Positions 16,718 through 24,816 of a DNA stretch of 35,680 bases are shown piece after piece. Source of the DNA: JALOAT01 sp041677345 (GTDB taxonomy: Bacteria > Pseudomonadota > Gammaproteobacteria > Thiohalomonadales > Thiohalomonadaceae); assembly GCA_041677345.1 (NCBI GenBank), contig JBAYQE010000018.1, forward strand, positions 1 through 35,680, written 5' to 3'. The notes under the pieces are model-generated. The model ran no database searches, was not told the origin of the DNA, and was given only the letters and a program-made list of their open reading frames with translations. Made by a program: the position numbers and the translations under genes. Within the stretch, counting starts at the first letter, position 1; every line of letters starts with the position of its first letter.

Positions 16718-17622
16718 TCGCTACGCTCCCCGCGCACCCTGTCCAGGGCCTCGCACAGTCGTTCCGCACCATCGAGCAGGCGCGGCGTCGGGCGTTGCAG
16801 CAGATTGGGCGGAATGAAAAACAGGTGGCCCGCGTGCACGGCGCGCAGCTGCGGCCACTGGCGCCAGTCATCGAGCCAATCCGGGCGCTCCTCACCCATG
16901 CCGCTGGCAATGATGGCTTGAGGATCCGCGGCGAGTACCGCCTCCAGGTCCACCGAGAGTGCGAGGGTGTTCAGTTCGCCGAATACGTTGCGACCGCCAC
17001 ATACCTCGACCACCCGGGAGAAGATGTGTGGTCCACCAAGGGTGAACAAGGGACCGCGCCACACCTGATAGAAAACACTGACCGGCTCGCGCTGCGCGTA
17101 GCGTGCGCGCAGCCGGGCGAGCCGCGCGCGGAAGGTTTGGGCCGCGGCATTGCCCGTCCCCGGGGTGCCTGCCAGCATTCCCAGCTTTTCCAGACTGGTT
17201 GCGATATCGTCAAGCTTGCGTGGCTCCGTCGAGTAGACCCGGATACCGAATGACGTGAGGCGTTCCAAGGCCTCGGCCTTGCCGTTGCCGCTACTCCAGG
17301 CCACCACCAGATCCGGGCGCAGCGCCACGATGCGTTCCAGATCGAAGGCCACATAGGTGCCAACCTGCGGAATGCGGGTGGCGGCTTCCGGATAATCACT
17401 ATGGGCGACGGTGCCGACGATGTACTCGCCGGCCCCGGCAGCGAACAGCAGTTCCGTGCCATGGGGCGAGAGGCTCACGATGCGCCGCGCGGGCGCGGTG
17501 AGACGCACCTCGACGCCCATATCATCGCGTACCGTGATCGCCGCCTGGGCCGGGATGGCAAGGGTGAAGAGCAAGAGAGAAATCAGCCAACGCATGCGAT
17601 GTTTTCTGCAATCTGGACTCAT
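16714..17622 (-). CDS. btuF: Cobalamin-binding periplasmic protein BtuF
   Basis: The roughly 300-residue periplasmic protein resembles BtuF and helical-backbone binding proteins (PF01497). A signal peptide (RWLISLLLFTLAIPAQA) is followed by RIVSLSPHGTELLFAAGAGEYIVGTVAHSDYPEAA, the typical N-lobe. The long linker helix and then VFYQVWRGPLFTLGGPHIFSRVVEVCGGRNVF make the C-lobe. It would hand cobalamin from BtuB to an inner-membrane importer, but no btuC or btuD is present here. ATG 17622 overlaps the cobB stop (ATGA); ATG 17595 directly before the signal peptide is equally possible, and neither has a strong ribosome site. Confidence 0.9.
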   Translation of the reverse strand: MSPDCRKHRMRWLISLLLFTLAIPAQAAITVRDDMGVEVRLTAPARRIVSLSPHGTELLFAAGAGEYIVGTVAHSDYPEAATRIPQVGTYVAFDLERIVALRPDLVVAWSSGNGKAEALERLTSFGIRVYSTEPRKLDDIATSLEKLGMLAGTPGTGNAAAQTFRARLARLRARYAQREPVSVFYQVWRGPLFTLGGPHIFSRVVEVCGGRNVFGELNTLALSVDLEAVLAADPQAIIASGMGEERPDWLDDWRQWPQLRAVHAGHLFFIPPNLLQRPTPRLLDGAERLCEALDRVRGERSE

Positions 17623-18911
17623 GGCTGGAACAGCTTTGCAACCGCCGCCGGATTCGACGGGAAGTAGAGGTGTACATAGGAGGCTGTGAGCCGCCCGAGG
17701 CGATAGGCCGCCTCTGCCGTGGCGCCGCCGTTCGGGCACGTACCCCGCGCAACGGGGGTGAGCGTCGTTTCCAGGCGCGAATGGTGAAACGTGTGACCAC
17801 GCAGTGTGCCTTCGGGCAGTTCGACCTGTTGCAGGGCGAGCGCCGCCAGACGCCGTTGCAGCACGGCATCGCCCGGCATCAGGCCGAGCATGGGGGCGCG
17901 GTGACCCTCCGCGTCGGTGAGGGAATCCAGCAGGTACAGCATGCCGCCGCACTCGGCGAGGATCGGTTTGCCCACCCGGTGGTGGGCACGCAGGGCATCA
18001 CGCATGGCGTGATTGCCAGCCAGCGCGTCGAGATGCAGTTCCGGGTAGCCGCCTGGCAGATAAACACTGTCCGCCTCGGGCAGGGTTGTATCTGCAAGGG
18101 GCGAGAAGAACACTAGTTTCGCGCCGAGTGCCTGCAGCACATCGAGGTTGGCGCGGTACAGGAACGAAAACGCCACATCCCGCGCCACGGCAATGCGTAT
18201 CCCTTCCAGCGCGCGCGCCAGTGCAGTCTCGAGGGGCTTCGCGAAGGGTACGGCGGCAGGCAGCGCTGCGTCATGCCACTGGAGCGCGGCGGCGGCACGG
18301 GACAGGCGCACGTCGAGATCGGCCACTTCCGTCGCCTGTACCAGACCCAGATGCCGATCGGGAAGGGTGAGGTCCGCGTCCCGCGGCAGCCAGCCCATGA
18401 GCGGCAGTCCTTGCGGTAACGCCGGTGCCAGCAGGGCGGCATGACGCTCGCTGCCGACGCGGTTGGCGAACACCCCGGCCACCGCGACACCGCCCCGGTA
18501 ATGGGCCAGTCCGAAAGCCACGGCGCCGAAGGTTTGGGCCATGGCGGAGGCATCGACGACCGCGAGCACGGGTATGTCCAGTAGTGCGGCCAGATCAGCG
18601 CTGCTGGGATGACCGTCGAACAGGCCCATCACCCCTTCGATGAGGATCAGATCCGCCTCACCGGCGGCCTCGAACAGCAGCCGGCGGCAATGGGCCTCGC
18701 CGCCCATCCACAGATCGAGCTGATACACCGGCTGTCCTGCGGCCCATTCCAGGATCACGGGATCGAGGAAGTCCGGCCCGGTCTTGAACACGTGCACGCG
18801 CCGACCCCGATCGCGGTAGCGCCGGGCGAGGGCGGCGGTCACCGTGGTCTTGCCCTGGCCGGACGCGGGTGCGGTAACGAGCAGCGCGGGGCAGCGGCGC
18901 AGGTTCACCAT
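17619..18911 (-). CDS. cobB: Cobyrinic acid a,c-diamide synthase (CobB/CbiA)
   Basis: The 430-residue glutamine-dependent enzyme amidates the a and c side chains of the corrin ring. It has the P-loop APASGQGKTTV near residue 14, the EGVMGLFDG motif (about 94-102), and a C-terminal glutaminase domain with ECGGMLYLLDSL (catalytic cysteine) and TFHHSRLE (histidine). The order of domains and length fit CobB/CbiA. Its start overlaps the cobO stop by a few bases; GTG one codon later is an alternative start. The bacterial name cobB is also used for the sirtuin deacylase, which this is not. Confidence 0.94.
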   Translation of the reverse strand: MVNLRRCPALLVTAPASGQGKTTVTAALARRYRDRGRRVHVFKTGPDFLDPVILEWAAGQPVYQLDLWMGGEAHCRRLLFEAAGEADLILIEGVMGLFDGHPSSADLAALLDIPVLAVVDASAMAQTFGAVAFGLAHYRGGVAVAGVFANRVGSERHAALLAPALPQGLPLMGWLPRDADLTLPDRHLGLVQATEVADLDVRLSRAAAALQWHDAALPAAVPFAKPLETALARALEGIRIAVARDVAFSFLYRANLDVLQALGAKLVFFSPLADTTLPEADSVYLPGGYPELHLDALAGNHAMRDALRAHHRVGKPILAECGGMLYLLDSLTDAEGHRAPMLGLMPGDAVLQRRLAALALQQVELPEGTLRGHTFHHSRLETTLTPVARGTCPNGGATAEAAYRLGRLTASYVHLYFPSNPAAVAKLFQP

Positions 18912-19510
18912 TCGATGCCCTTCTGCGCGCGGACACCGGCCTGAAAGGCGTGCTTGACCATGCGCATTTCCGTCACGGTGTCGGCGGCGTCGATGAGCGC
19001 CTCGGGTGCACCGCGACCGGTGATGATCACGTGCTGATGCACCGGGCGTGCGCGCAGCGCTGCGAGCACGTCCTCCACGGGCAGGTGGCCGAGCTTGAGG
19101 GCGATGTTCAGTTCGTCGAGCACCACCAGATGGTAATCCCCATCGGCGAGCAGTCGCGCCGCCTGTTGCCAGGCCGCGCGCGAGGCCGCGATGTCGCGTT
19201 CGCGATCCTGGGTCTCCCAGGTGAAGCCGGCGCCCAGCACGAACCAGGACACCTGGGGAAAGCGACGGAAAAACGCCGCTTCGCCGCTGTTGTCGTCATC
19301 GCGCTTGACGAACTGCACCACTCCGACGCGCAGGCCGTGACCGAGGGCGCGCGCCACCATGCCGAAGGCCGCGCTGCTCTTGCCCTTGCCGTTACCGGTG
19401 TGGACCACCAGCACGCCGCGGTCTTCACTGGCGTGTTTCGTGGATGCGTCGACCACCGCCTTTTTGCGCTGCATGCGGACGAGGTGTCGCGTCTTGTCGT
19501 CGCTATTCAT
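18905..19510 (-). CDS. cobO: Corrinoid adenosyltransferase CobO (CobA type)
   Basis: The 201-residue enzyme moves the 5'-deoxyadenosyl group of ATP to reduced corrinoids. It has the P-loop TGNGKGKSSAAFG (residues 38-50), VGVVQFVKRD, and LVVLDELNIALKLGHL (Walker B), all typical of the CobA/CobO/BtuR family and unlike PduO-type enzymes. It starts at ATG 19510, which overlaps the upstream membrane-protein stop (ATGA). It serves both salvage and late synthesis of adenosylcobalamin. Confidence 0.95.
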   Translation of the reverse strand: MNSDDKTRHLVRMQRKKAVVDASTKHASEDRGVLVVHTGNGKGKSSAAFGMVARALGHGLRVGVVQFVKRDDDNSGEAAFFRRFPQVSWFVLGAGFTWETQDRERDIAASRAAWQQAARLLADGDYHLVVLDELNIALKLGHLPVEDVLAALRARPVHQHVIITGRGAPEALIDAADTVTEMRMVKHAFQAGVRAQKGIEW

Positions 19511-20088
19511 GGTGCCTTGGGCATGCGCTGTACAGTTGCAGGGTTGGCCACCAGCACCAGGGCCGTATGGGCGATCACGGCGATGCCAAGATACAGGGCC
19601 ATGGATTCCAGGTAGCCCGGAAAATAGCGTGCGAGGCGCTCGCCGAGCACCATCAGGGAGGTCTCTGCGAATCGGCCGGAGAAGAAATAAAAGCTGCCGC
19701 TGGAAAGGAGTTCACAGATCAGTGCGCCTGTGAACGCCGAGCCCAGTAGAGGCATGAGGGTGGCCGGCGTCAAGCGGTAGCGCGCCGCGTACCAGCGCCC
19801 GGCCACGAACAGTGCGCCATACGCCGGCAACAGAAAGCCATAGGCCAGGCTCACGCAGAAGTCGCTCACGCCACCGAACGTGATGGCAACGAAGTCGCTG
19901 CAGGCGGCCAAGGCCAGCAAAGTGGCGAAGACCCGGCCGTTTGCCAGATAGAAGCCGGCGAGGAAGAACACTGCCCACGAGGCATCGGGCAGATGCACCA
20001 GATCGGCGAAATGATGACTACGGGTCAAGGCCATGGCGGCACCGAGCGCCAGGGCGACGAGGATGCGATGAGAGGTCGTTGTAATCAT
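19507..20088 (-). CDS. Membrane protein of the B12 operon, BtuN-like
   Basis: The 193-residue protein has about five to six hydrophobic segments (near residues 8-22, 33-60, 62-90, 105-130 and 160-185) and no signal peptide beyond the first. It sits between btuB and cobO under the B12 riboswitch. Its size and place fit the proteins called BtuN, proposed from genome context as an optional part of the B12 transporter; a family match could not be tested. Polar residues within the membrane regions include DASW and SDFVAITFGGVSDF. AAGGAG lies six bases upstream of the ATG at 20088, 17 bases after btuB. No ECF ATPase or BtuCD gene is nearby. Confidence 0.65.
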   Translation of the reverse strand: MITTTSHRILVALALGAAMALTRSHHFADLVHLPDASWAVFFLAGFYLANGRVFATLLALAACSDFVAITFGGVSDFCVSLAYGFLLPAYGALFVAGRWYAARYRLTPATLMPLLGSAFTGALICELLSSGSFYFFSGRFAETSLMVLGERLARYFPGYLESMALYLGIAVIAHTALVLVANPATVQRMPKAP

Positions 20089-20105
20089 GGGAAGCTCCTT
20101 TTCCC

Positions 20106-21905
20106 TCAGGGCCGCCAGGCCAGGGTCAGATAATAACTGCGACCTGGCTGCACATAGTCGGCCGCGGTCCGGTAGTCCTGATCAAAGACGTTCTCGAGAC
20201 GTGCCTCCAGCCGCCAATCGTGCGTGAGCCGATAGCCGGCGCGCACAGCGAGCGTGGCGTAGCCTGCCAATTCCTCCGTGTTGGCAAGGTCATCGTAGTG
20301 GTCGCCCTCAGCCACAAGGGTTGCCCCCAATGCGTAGGCTCCGAAGGTGCGGTCCGTGTCCACGCGCAGCGCACGTCGCGCGCGGCGTGGCAGCACGTTG
20401 CCGGTGGCTTCGTCACGCGGCTCCAGGACAGTTATGGCGATGCGCGTCGTCCAGCCTGCGATATCGCCGCCGATGGCCAGTTCCGCGCCATCGATGCGGG
20501 CGCGGTCGACATTGACCGGCAGCCAGATGTCATCTTCCCAGGAACCGCCGCAGTTCAGGGTGCAGGCCCAGGTGATCAGGCCGTCCAAGTCGGTACGGAA
20601 CAACCGCAGGTCTACACGCACGGGGCCGGCCAGGCTTTGCAGGCCGATTTCAGTGGAGGTCGCGGTTTCGGGATTGAGATCGGGATTGCCGCCGGAGGGC
20701 CAGTACAGATCGTTGAAGGTCGGAGCATGGAAGGCTGTGCCGTAGGCCGCGGTCAGGCGCAGGTCGGCGGTCACACCGATGCCCAAGGCCAGGTTGCCGG
20801 TGCGATGACGGCCAAACTGCTCGTTGTCGTCTTCGCGCACTGCCAATTGCAGGTCGTGGGCGCCGAAGGCAGTGCGGTATTGGGTAAACAGCCCGCGGTT
20901 GGTGCGGCTGTCGACGGCGTAGGACTCGGCGCTGTCCACGCGGTCCTCCTGATAGTCGAAGCCCAGCGTCAGCAGATGGTCGCCCAGGCTGAAGTCGTTC
21001 TGCAGTGAAGCCGTGTCCCGCTCGGTGTCGAACCGCGTGGAAAACACACCCGCCTTGAAATTGTCGGCATCGTCACGGCTGCGTCCAGCGGTGAACGTGG
21101 CATGCCAGAAATCGCCGATCATGTAACCAAGGCGGGCGCCGAACACCTCGAGGGCCGACTCACTCTCGTCCTGGGCGGTGCCGTCGAATTCGTTTTCCGA
21201 CTCGCTGCGAAACGCGTGCAGCTCCGTTTCCAGGCCGGAAGCGAAGCGGTGGCCAGCGCGCAGGCTGGCGGAACGTGAACGGTAGCCGTCGTCATCGGGT
21301 TCTGCCGGTTCCCAGGCATCATAGCCGTCCACCTCGACCCCCTGGGCCTGCAGGCTGTACCAACTGGCTCCATGACGGCCACTGAATCCGACGCTGAGTT
21401 CGCGCGTGCCATAACTACCTGCGGTGAGGCTCGCGTTGGGAGTGAAACCGTCTTGGGTGCGGCGCGTGAAAATCTGTACCACGCCCCCGATGGCCTCGGA
21501 ACCATAGAGGCTGGAACGCGGGCCGCGCACGATCTCGATGCGATCGATCTGCGCGGCGGGGATGTCCTGCAACGCGACCTGGCCGTTGGTGGCGCTTCCC
21601 ACCTTGATGCCGTCTACCAAGACCAGGGTGTGATCGGAGGATGTGCCGCGCAGCTTCAGGTTGGTCAACTTGCCGCGGCCGCCATTCACATCCACGGAGA
21701 CACCGGGCGTGGCACGCACCAGGTCCGCGAGCGTTTGCGCCTGGCTGCGCTCAATGTCCTCGCGGGTGATGACGGTCACGGGCGCCAGCGTTTCGTCGGC
21801 GGTTTCGGCAACTCGGCTGGCCGTCACGATGATGGGGGAAGCGGTTTCGGCACGAGCGGCCGATGCGGCGCATAACAGCGCGGCCGCCAATAAACGGAGT
21901 CTCAC
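20106..21905 (-). CDS. btuB: TonB-dependent cobalamin receptor BtuB
   Basis: The 599-residue outer-membrane receptor imports cobalamin with energy from TonB-ExbB-ExbD. After a signal peptide ending SAARA come a TonB-box-like SPIIVTAS, a plug domain (about 35-150: TLADLVRATPGVSVD, LKLRGTSSDHTLVLVDG, IEIVRGPRSSLYGSEAIGGVVQI), and a 22-strand-type barrel ending YLTLAWRP. GTG at 21905 was chosen because GAGGAG lies eight bases upstream and a signal peptide begins there. A cobalamin riboswitch in the leader supports the ligand. Length is close to that of E. coli BtuB. Confidence 0.93.
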   Translation of the reverse strand: MRLRLLAAALLCAASAARAETASPIIVTASRVAETADETLAPVTVITREDIERSQAQTLADLVRATPGVSVDVNGGRGKLTNLKLRGTSSDHTLVLVDGIKVGSATNGQVALQDIPAAQIDRIEIVRGPRSSLYGSEAIGGVVQIFTRRTQDGFTPNASLTAGSYGTRELSVGFSGRHGASWYSLQAQGVEVDGYDAWEPAEPDDDGYRSRSASLRAGHRFASGLETELHAFRSESENEFDGTAQDESESALEVFGARLGYMIGDFWHATFTAGRSRDDADNFKAGVFSTRFDTERDTASLQNDFSLGDHLLTLGFDYQEDRVDSAESYAVDSRTNRGLFTQYRTAFGAHDLQLAVREDDNEQFGRHRTGNLALGIGVTADLRLTAAYGTAFHAPTFNDLYWPSGGNPDLNPETATSTEIGLQSLAGPVRVDLRLFRTDLDGLITWACTLNCGGSWEDDIWLPVNVDRARIDGAELAIGGDIAGWTTRIAITVLEPRDEATGNVLPRRARRALRVDTDRTFGAYALGATLVAEGDHYDDLANTEELAGYATLAVRAGYRLTHDWRLEARLENVFDQDYRTAADYVQPGRSYYLTLAWRP

Positions 21906-22019
21906 TTTTTTTCTCCTCGCGCACACCCGCGCGATCCGGAACGGTACGAAAGCGGGTGCGGAGGAGAGGGGGACGGGCAGCCCAGGGCGGTCGCGTCGTG
22001 GTATCGCCCTCCGCAATAC

Positions 22020-22222
22020 CGCCGTGATGCGACAGGCCGGTCTCCGGGCTCACGAGCGGGCATTCCCGGGATCTGCGCCTTCCCATGCCTGCGGCACAGT
22101 GGCGTCGTGCAGATCCTCGACTCGTCTACCGTTGCGGGGGCAGCGCCGGCTTGGCTCGATGGAGCGTACCGGCTTCCCGTTTAACCCCTCGGGCGGATGC
22201 CGTCAGGGAACCTGTAACGGGG
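22020..22222 (-). ncRNA. Cobalamin (B12) riboswitch
   Basis: Reading the minus strand, the leader shows the conserved order of RF00174: AAACGGGAAGCCGGT, CTGCCCCCGCAACGGTA, GCCACTG, GGGAAGGC, and the B12 box AGCCCGGAGACCGGCCT (22034-22050). The 5' end was set from the promoter-like boxes and the 3' end just past the B12 box. About 115 bases separate it from btuB. Just before the btuB ribosome site is a small GC hairpin (CGCGC-GGGTGT-GCGCG) next to GAGGAG, which suggests control of translation. Bound adenosylcobalamin should lower expression of the whole operon. Confidence 0.95.
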
Positions 22223-22226
22223 GCGG

Positions 22227-22256
22227 AATGTAGCGGTAGGGGGGAGCGCAGGTCAA
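22227..22256 (-). promoter_or_regulatory. Probable promoter of the cobalamin operon
   Basis: On the minus strand TTGACC (22251-22256) and TACATT (22227-22232) stand 18 bases apart, near sigma-70 consensus. The predicted start, around 22220, falls exactly at the beginning of the riboswitch. Confidence 0.5.
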
Positions 22257-22412
22257 GCCATACCTGACAAGTCGTTTTTGCGACGTGGTTCTCACATGGG
22301 TGTGGCACGCCGTCCCGGCGCGGAAAACTGTGCGTTACTCATCGGAATTCCCGCTCAAGAAATCTTTAAATTCCACCTACTTATTCTCACGCCGGCCTAA
22401 CAAGAAAAAGCA

Positions 22413-22943
22413 ATGCTCTCCTTCGTGCGCACCTTGATGCCATGGCTGCTGGCTCTGACGTTGTCAGCGCCGGCTGTGTCTGCGCCTGCCTCACGGGAGC
22501 AGGTCAAGGGCCTGGACGAGCAGGTGCAGGACATCAAGAGCGAGGTCCTCGGCATTGCGGCCGAGCTGAGCCGGCTAGAGGAAAAACTGCTCTACCCCTC
22601 GGGGACGCAACTGTCCTTGTTCGTTTCCCTCGCCAGCGACGACACCTTGCGGCTCGATGCCGTGGACATCCAGGTTGACGGCCGGGATGTGGCCCATCAC
22701 CTCTACAGCTTCAAGGAACTGGAGGCGCTGCAGCAAGGTGGTGTGCAGCGTATTTATTCCGGAAACATCACCGCGGGGACCCATGAGTTGCAGGTAAGTA
22801 TTGCCGGCAAGGCGGCAGGCGGGAGCGACTATCGCCTGACGACCAGCGCTTCCATCGAAAAGGATGTCGGACCGAAGCTGGTGGAGATCCGCATTGCGGG
22901 TCCCGCTTCCGGACAGCCCGGCATCGATATCAGGGATTGGTAG
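22413..22943 (+). CDS. Secreted coiled-coil protein, first gene of the motor operon
   Basis: Not recognised. The 176-residue protein has a signal peptide (cleavage near VSAPAS, about residue 24). A heptad-rich helix follows (about 28-60: EQVKGLDEQVQDIKSEV, then AAELSRLEEKLL). A beta-rich domain comes next, containing LFVSLASDDTLRLDAVDIQVDGRDVAHHLYS and a THELQVSIAG stretch that looks like an immunoglobulin-like or PEGA-like strand pattern. It is probably periplasmic. Its stop is seven bases before the first TPR gene, and all nine genes to 31944 run together. The 160 bases upstream separate it from the B12 operon promoter. A part of the envelope machine is likely from context only. Confidence 0.78.
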   Translation: MLSFVRTLMPWLLALTLSAPAVSAPASREQVKGLDEQVQDIKSEVLGIAAELSRLEEKLLYPSGTQLSLFVSLASDDTLRLDAVDIQVDGRDVAHHLYSFKELEALQQGGVQRIYSGNITAGTHELQVSIAGKAAGGSDYRLTTSASIEKDVGPKLVEIRIAGPASGQPGIDIRDW

Positions 22944-22950
22944 TTTCCGC

Positions 22951-24816
22951 ATGGCCGGCCTGCACCGACTCCTTCCCGGTGTGATCGCCCTGCTGTGGTG
23001 CTCCATGTCAGCCGCTGCGGAACTGCGCGACCTGTACTTCGGCGAGGCTTTGTACCAGGCCCATCAGGGTCACTGGTTCGACGCCATTGCCCGCCTGGAC
23101 AGTGAGTTGGGCCAGCACTACGGCGTGGACGAGCGCCCGCTGGACACCTTGTACTTTCATCTCGATCATGCCGAGTTTGCGGTGGGTGATTTCGAGCTGT
23201 CCTACCGTATGCATAACCGTGCAGGGCGGGCCATCCAATCCGTCTTGGAAGCCAGGGTGGCACCCGAGGTGCGCAATGAAGCAGCCTGGCGCCTGGCGCG
23301 TATCCATTTCCAGAAGGAACAACCTGTTGAGGCCCTTCACGCGCTGGACCGAATCACCGGGCCGGTGCCCGCGCGCATCCGCGACGAGGTGGCGTTTCTT
23401 CGTGCGCAGGTCCTGATCGCCAATGGGCGGTTTTCCGAAGCCATAGACATCCTCGCCGGCTTGCGCGACGCCGATGGTCTCGAACATTTCGTCGCTTACA
23501 ACCGGGGCATTGCGTTGTACCAGACGGGGCGCCTGAAAGAAGCAGGGGCCGAACTGGCCCGCGCCGGCCAGGCCGGGGGCGATGCCAAGGGCGACCAGGC
23601 GATGCGTGACAAGGCCAATCTGGTGCTGGGCACACGCCTGCTGGAAGCGGAGGACTATGCCGGCGCACAGACCTTTCTCGAGCGTGTGCGACTCACCGGG
23701 CCGTTTTCCAACCGCGCGCTGCTGAGTGCGGGCTGGGCGCACGCCGCCCAGGAAGAATACGAGCGCGCTATCGTGCCGTGGAGCTTGCTTGCACAACGCA
23801 ACGTCACCGACCGTGCGGTGCAGGAGGCACTCCTTGCCCTGCCGTATGCCTACGGCAAGTTGGAGGTACATGGCAAGGCGGCACTGCTCTACGGCCAGGC
23901 CCTGGAGTCGTTTGGCAACGAACTGACACGGCTGGATACCTCGATCCGCAGTATCCGCGAAGGCCGGTTCCTGCAGGCGCTGGTACGCGAGGAACTGGCG
24001 CAGGACAGCGACTGGGTGATCAAGCTGCGCGAGCTTCCCGATGCGCCCGAGACCTGGTACCTCACCGAGCTCATTGCATCTCATGACTTCCAGCAGTCGC
24101 TCAGGAACTACCTGGACCTGGAGGACCTGCGCAGACGCACCGCCGAATGGGACGGGCATTTGGCGGCATGGGAAGAATTGGTGGTGAAGCGGCGTGCCTA
24201 TTACGAGCCGCTGTTGCCCGAGATCGATCGTCAGTTCCGCTTTCTCGATTCCCGCATCAAGTTGCGCCTGGAGCAACGGGATCACATTTTCAGACGCCTG
24301 CAATCCATGTTGGTGATGCCGCGGCCAGACCTGCTCATCACCGCCCCGGAACGTGAGGCGCGCGAGGCGCTCGCTGCACTGGAGCACGCGGCCGCCGGCG
24401 ACCGGCACCTGCGCGAGCGCGCCACGCGGTTGCAAGGCGTGCTGCACTGGAATATCCACACCGACTACGACCACCGCCTCACCACGGCGCACAAGCGCCT
24501 GCTCGCGCTGGATGCAGACATCGCCAGGCTCAAGACCAGGTATCGGGCATTCATCCGCACGCGTCAGGCAGCTACCCAGAGCTACCAGGGTTATGACGAC
24601 ACGCTGCGCCAACTGCGCATCCGTAGCCGTGCTGCCCACGCAAGAATCGAGCAGCTCATGGCGCGTCAGGGCCATCTGCTGGAGAGCATGGCCGTCGAGG
24701 AACTGGACAGGCGCCGTGTGCGGCTGGAAGAACAGCAGGTGAAGGCGCGTTTTGCCCTTGCCGACAGCTATGACCGCGCCAGCCGGCGACAGGACACGGA
24801 GGGCGCAGCCGAATGA
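22951..24816 (+). CDS. Periplasmic TPR protein (GltC-like by size and context)
   Basis: The 621-residue protein has a signal peptide ending near SAAAELRD and then TPR-like helical repeats over about 28-360, for example AWRLARIHFQKEQPVEALHAL, VAYNRGIALYQTGRLKEAGAE and LLSAGWAHAAQEEYERAI. The last 220 residues are charged helix, probably coiled coil. ATG 22951 was chosen because it begins the signal peptide and stands seven bases after the preceding stop. In Myxococcus, GltC is a periplasmic TPR protein of similar size in the Agl-Glt machine; homology here is a suggestion from architecture and neighbours, not from alignment. The stop overlaps the next start (ATGA). Confidence 0.8.
   Translation: MAGLHRLLPGVIALLWCSMSAAAELRDLYFGEALYQAHQGHWFDAIARLDSELGQHYGVDERPLDTLYFHLDHAEFAVGDFELSYRMHNRAGRAIQSVLEARVAPEVRNEAAWRLARIHFQKEQPVEALHALDRITGPVPARIRDEVAFLRAQVLIANGRFSEAIDILAGLRDADGLEHFVAYNRGIALYQTGRLKEAGAELARAGQAGGDAKGDQAMRDKANLVLGTRLLEAEDYAGAQTFLERVRLTGPFSNRALLSAGWAHAAQEEYERAIVPWSLLAQRNVTDRAVQEALLALPYAYGKLEVHGKAALLYGQALESFGNELTRLDTSIRSIREGRFLQALVREELAQDSDWVIKLRELPDAPETWYLTELIASHDFQQSLRNYLDLEDLRRRTAEWDGHLAAWEELVVKRRAYYEPLLPEIDRQFRFLDSRIKLRLEQRDHIFRRLQSMLVMPRPDLLITAPEREAREALAALEHAAAGDRHLRERATRLQGVLHWNIHTDYDHRLTTAHKRLLALDADIARLKTRYRAFIRTRQAATQSYQGYDDTLRQLRIRSRAAHARIEQLMARQGHLLESMAVEELDRRRVRLEEQQVKARFALADSYDRASRRQDTEGAAE

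Noticed and set aside
23008..24675. 555-codon minus-strand open frame opposite the first TPR gene
   Set aside because: The plus-strand frame has a signal peptide, TPR units and ATGA coupling. The opposite frame shows none of these.
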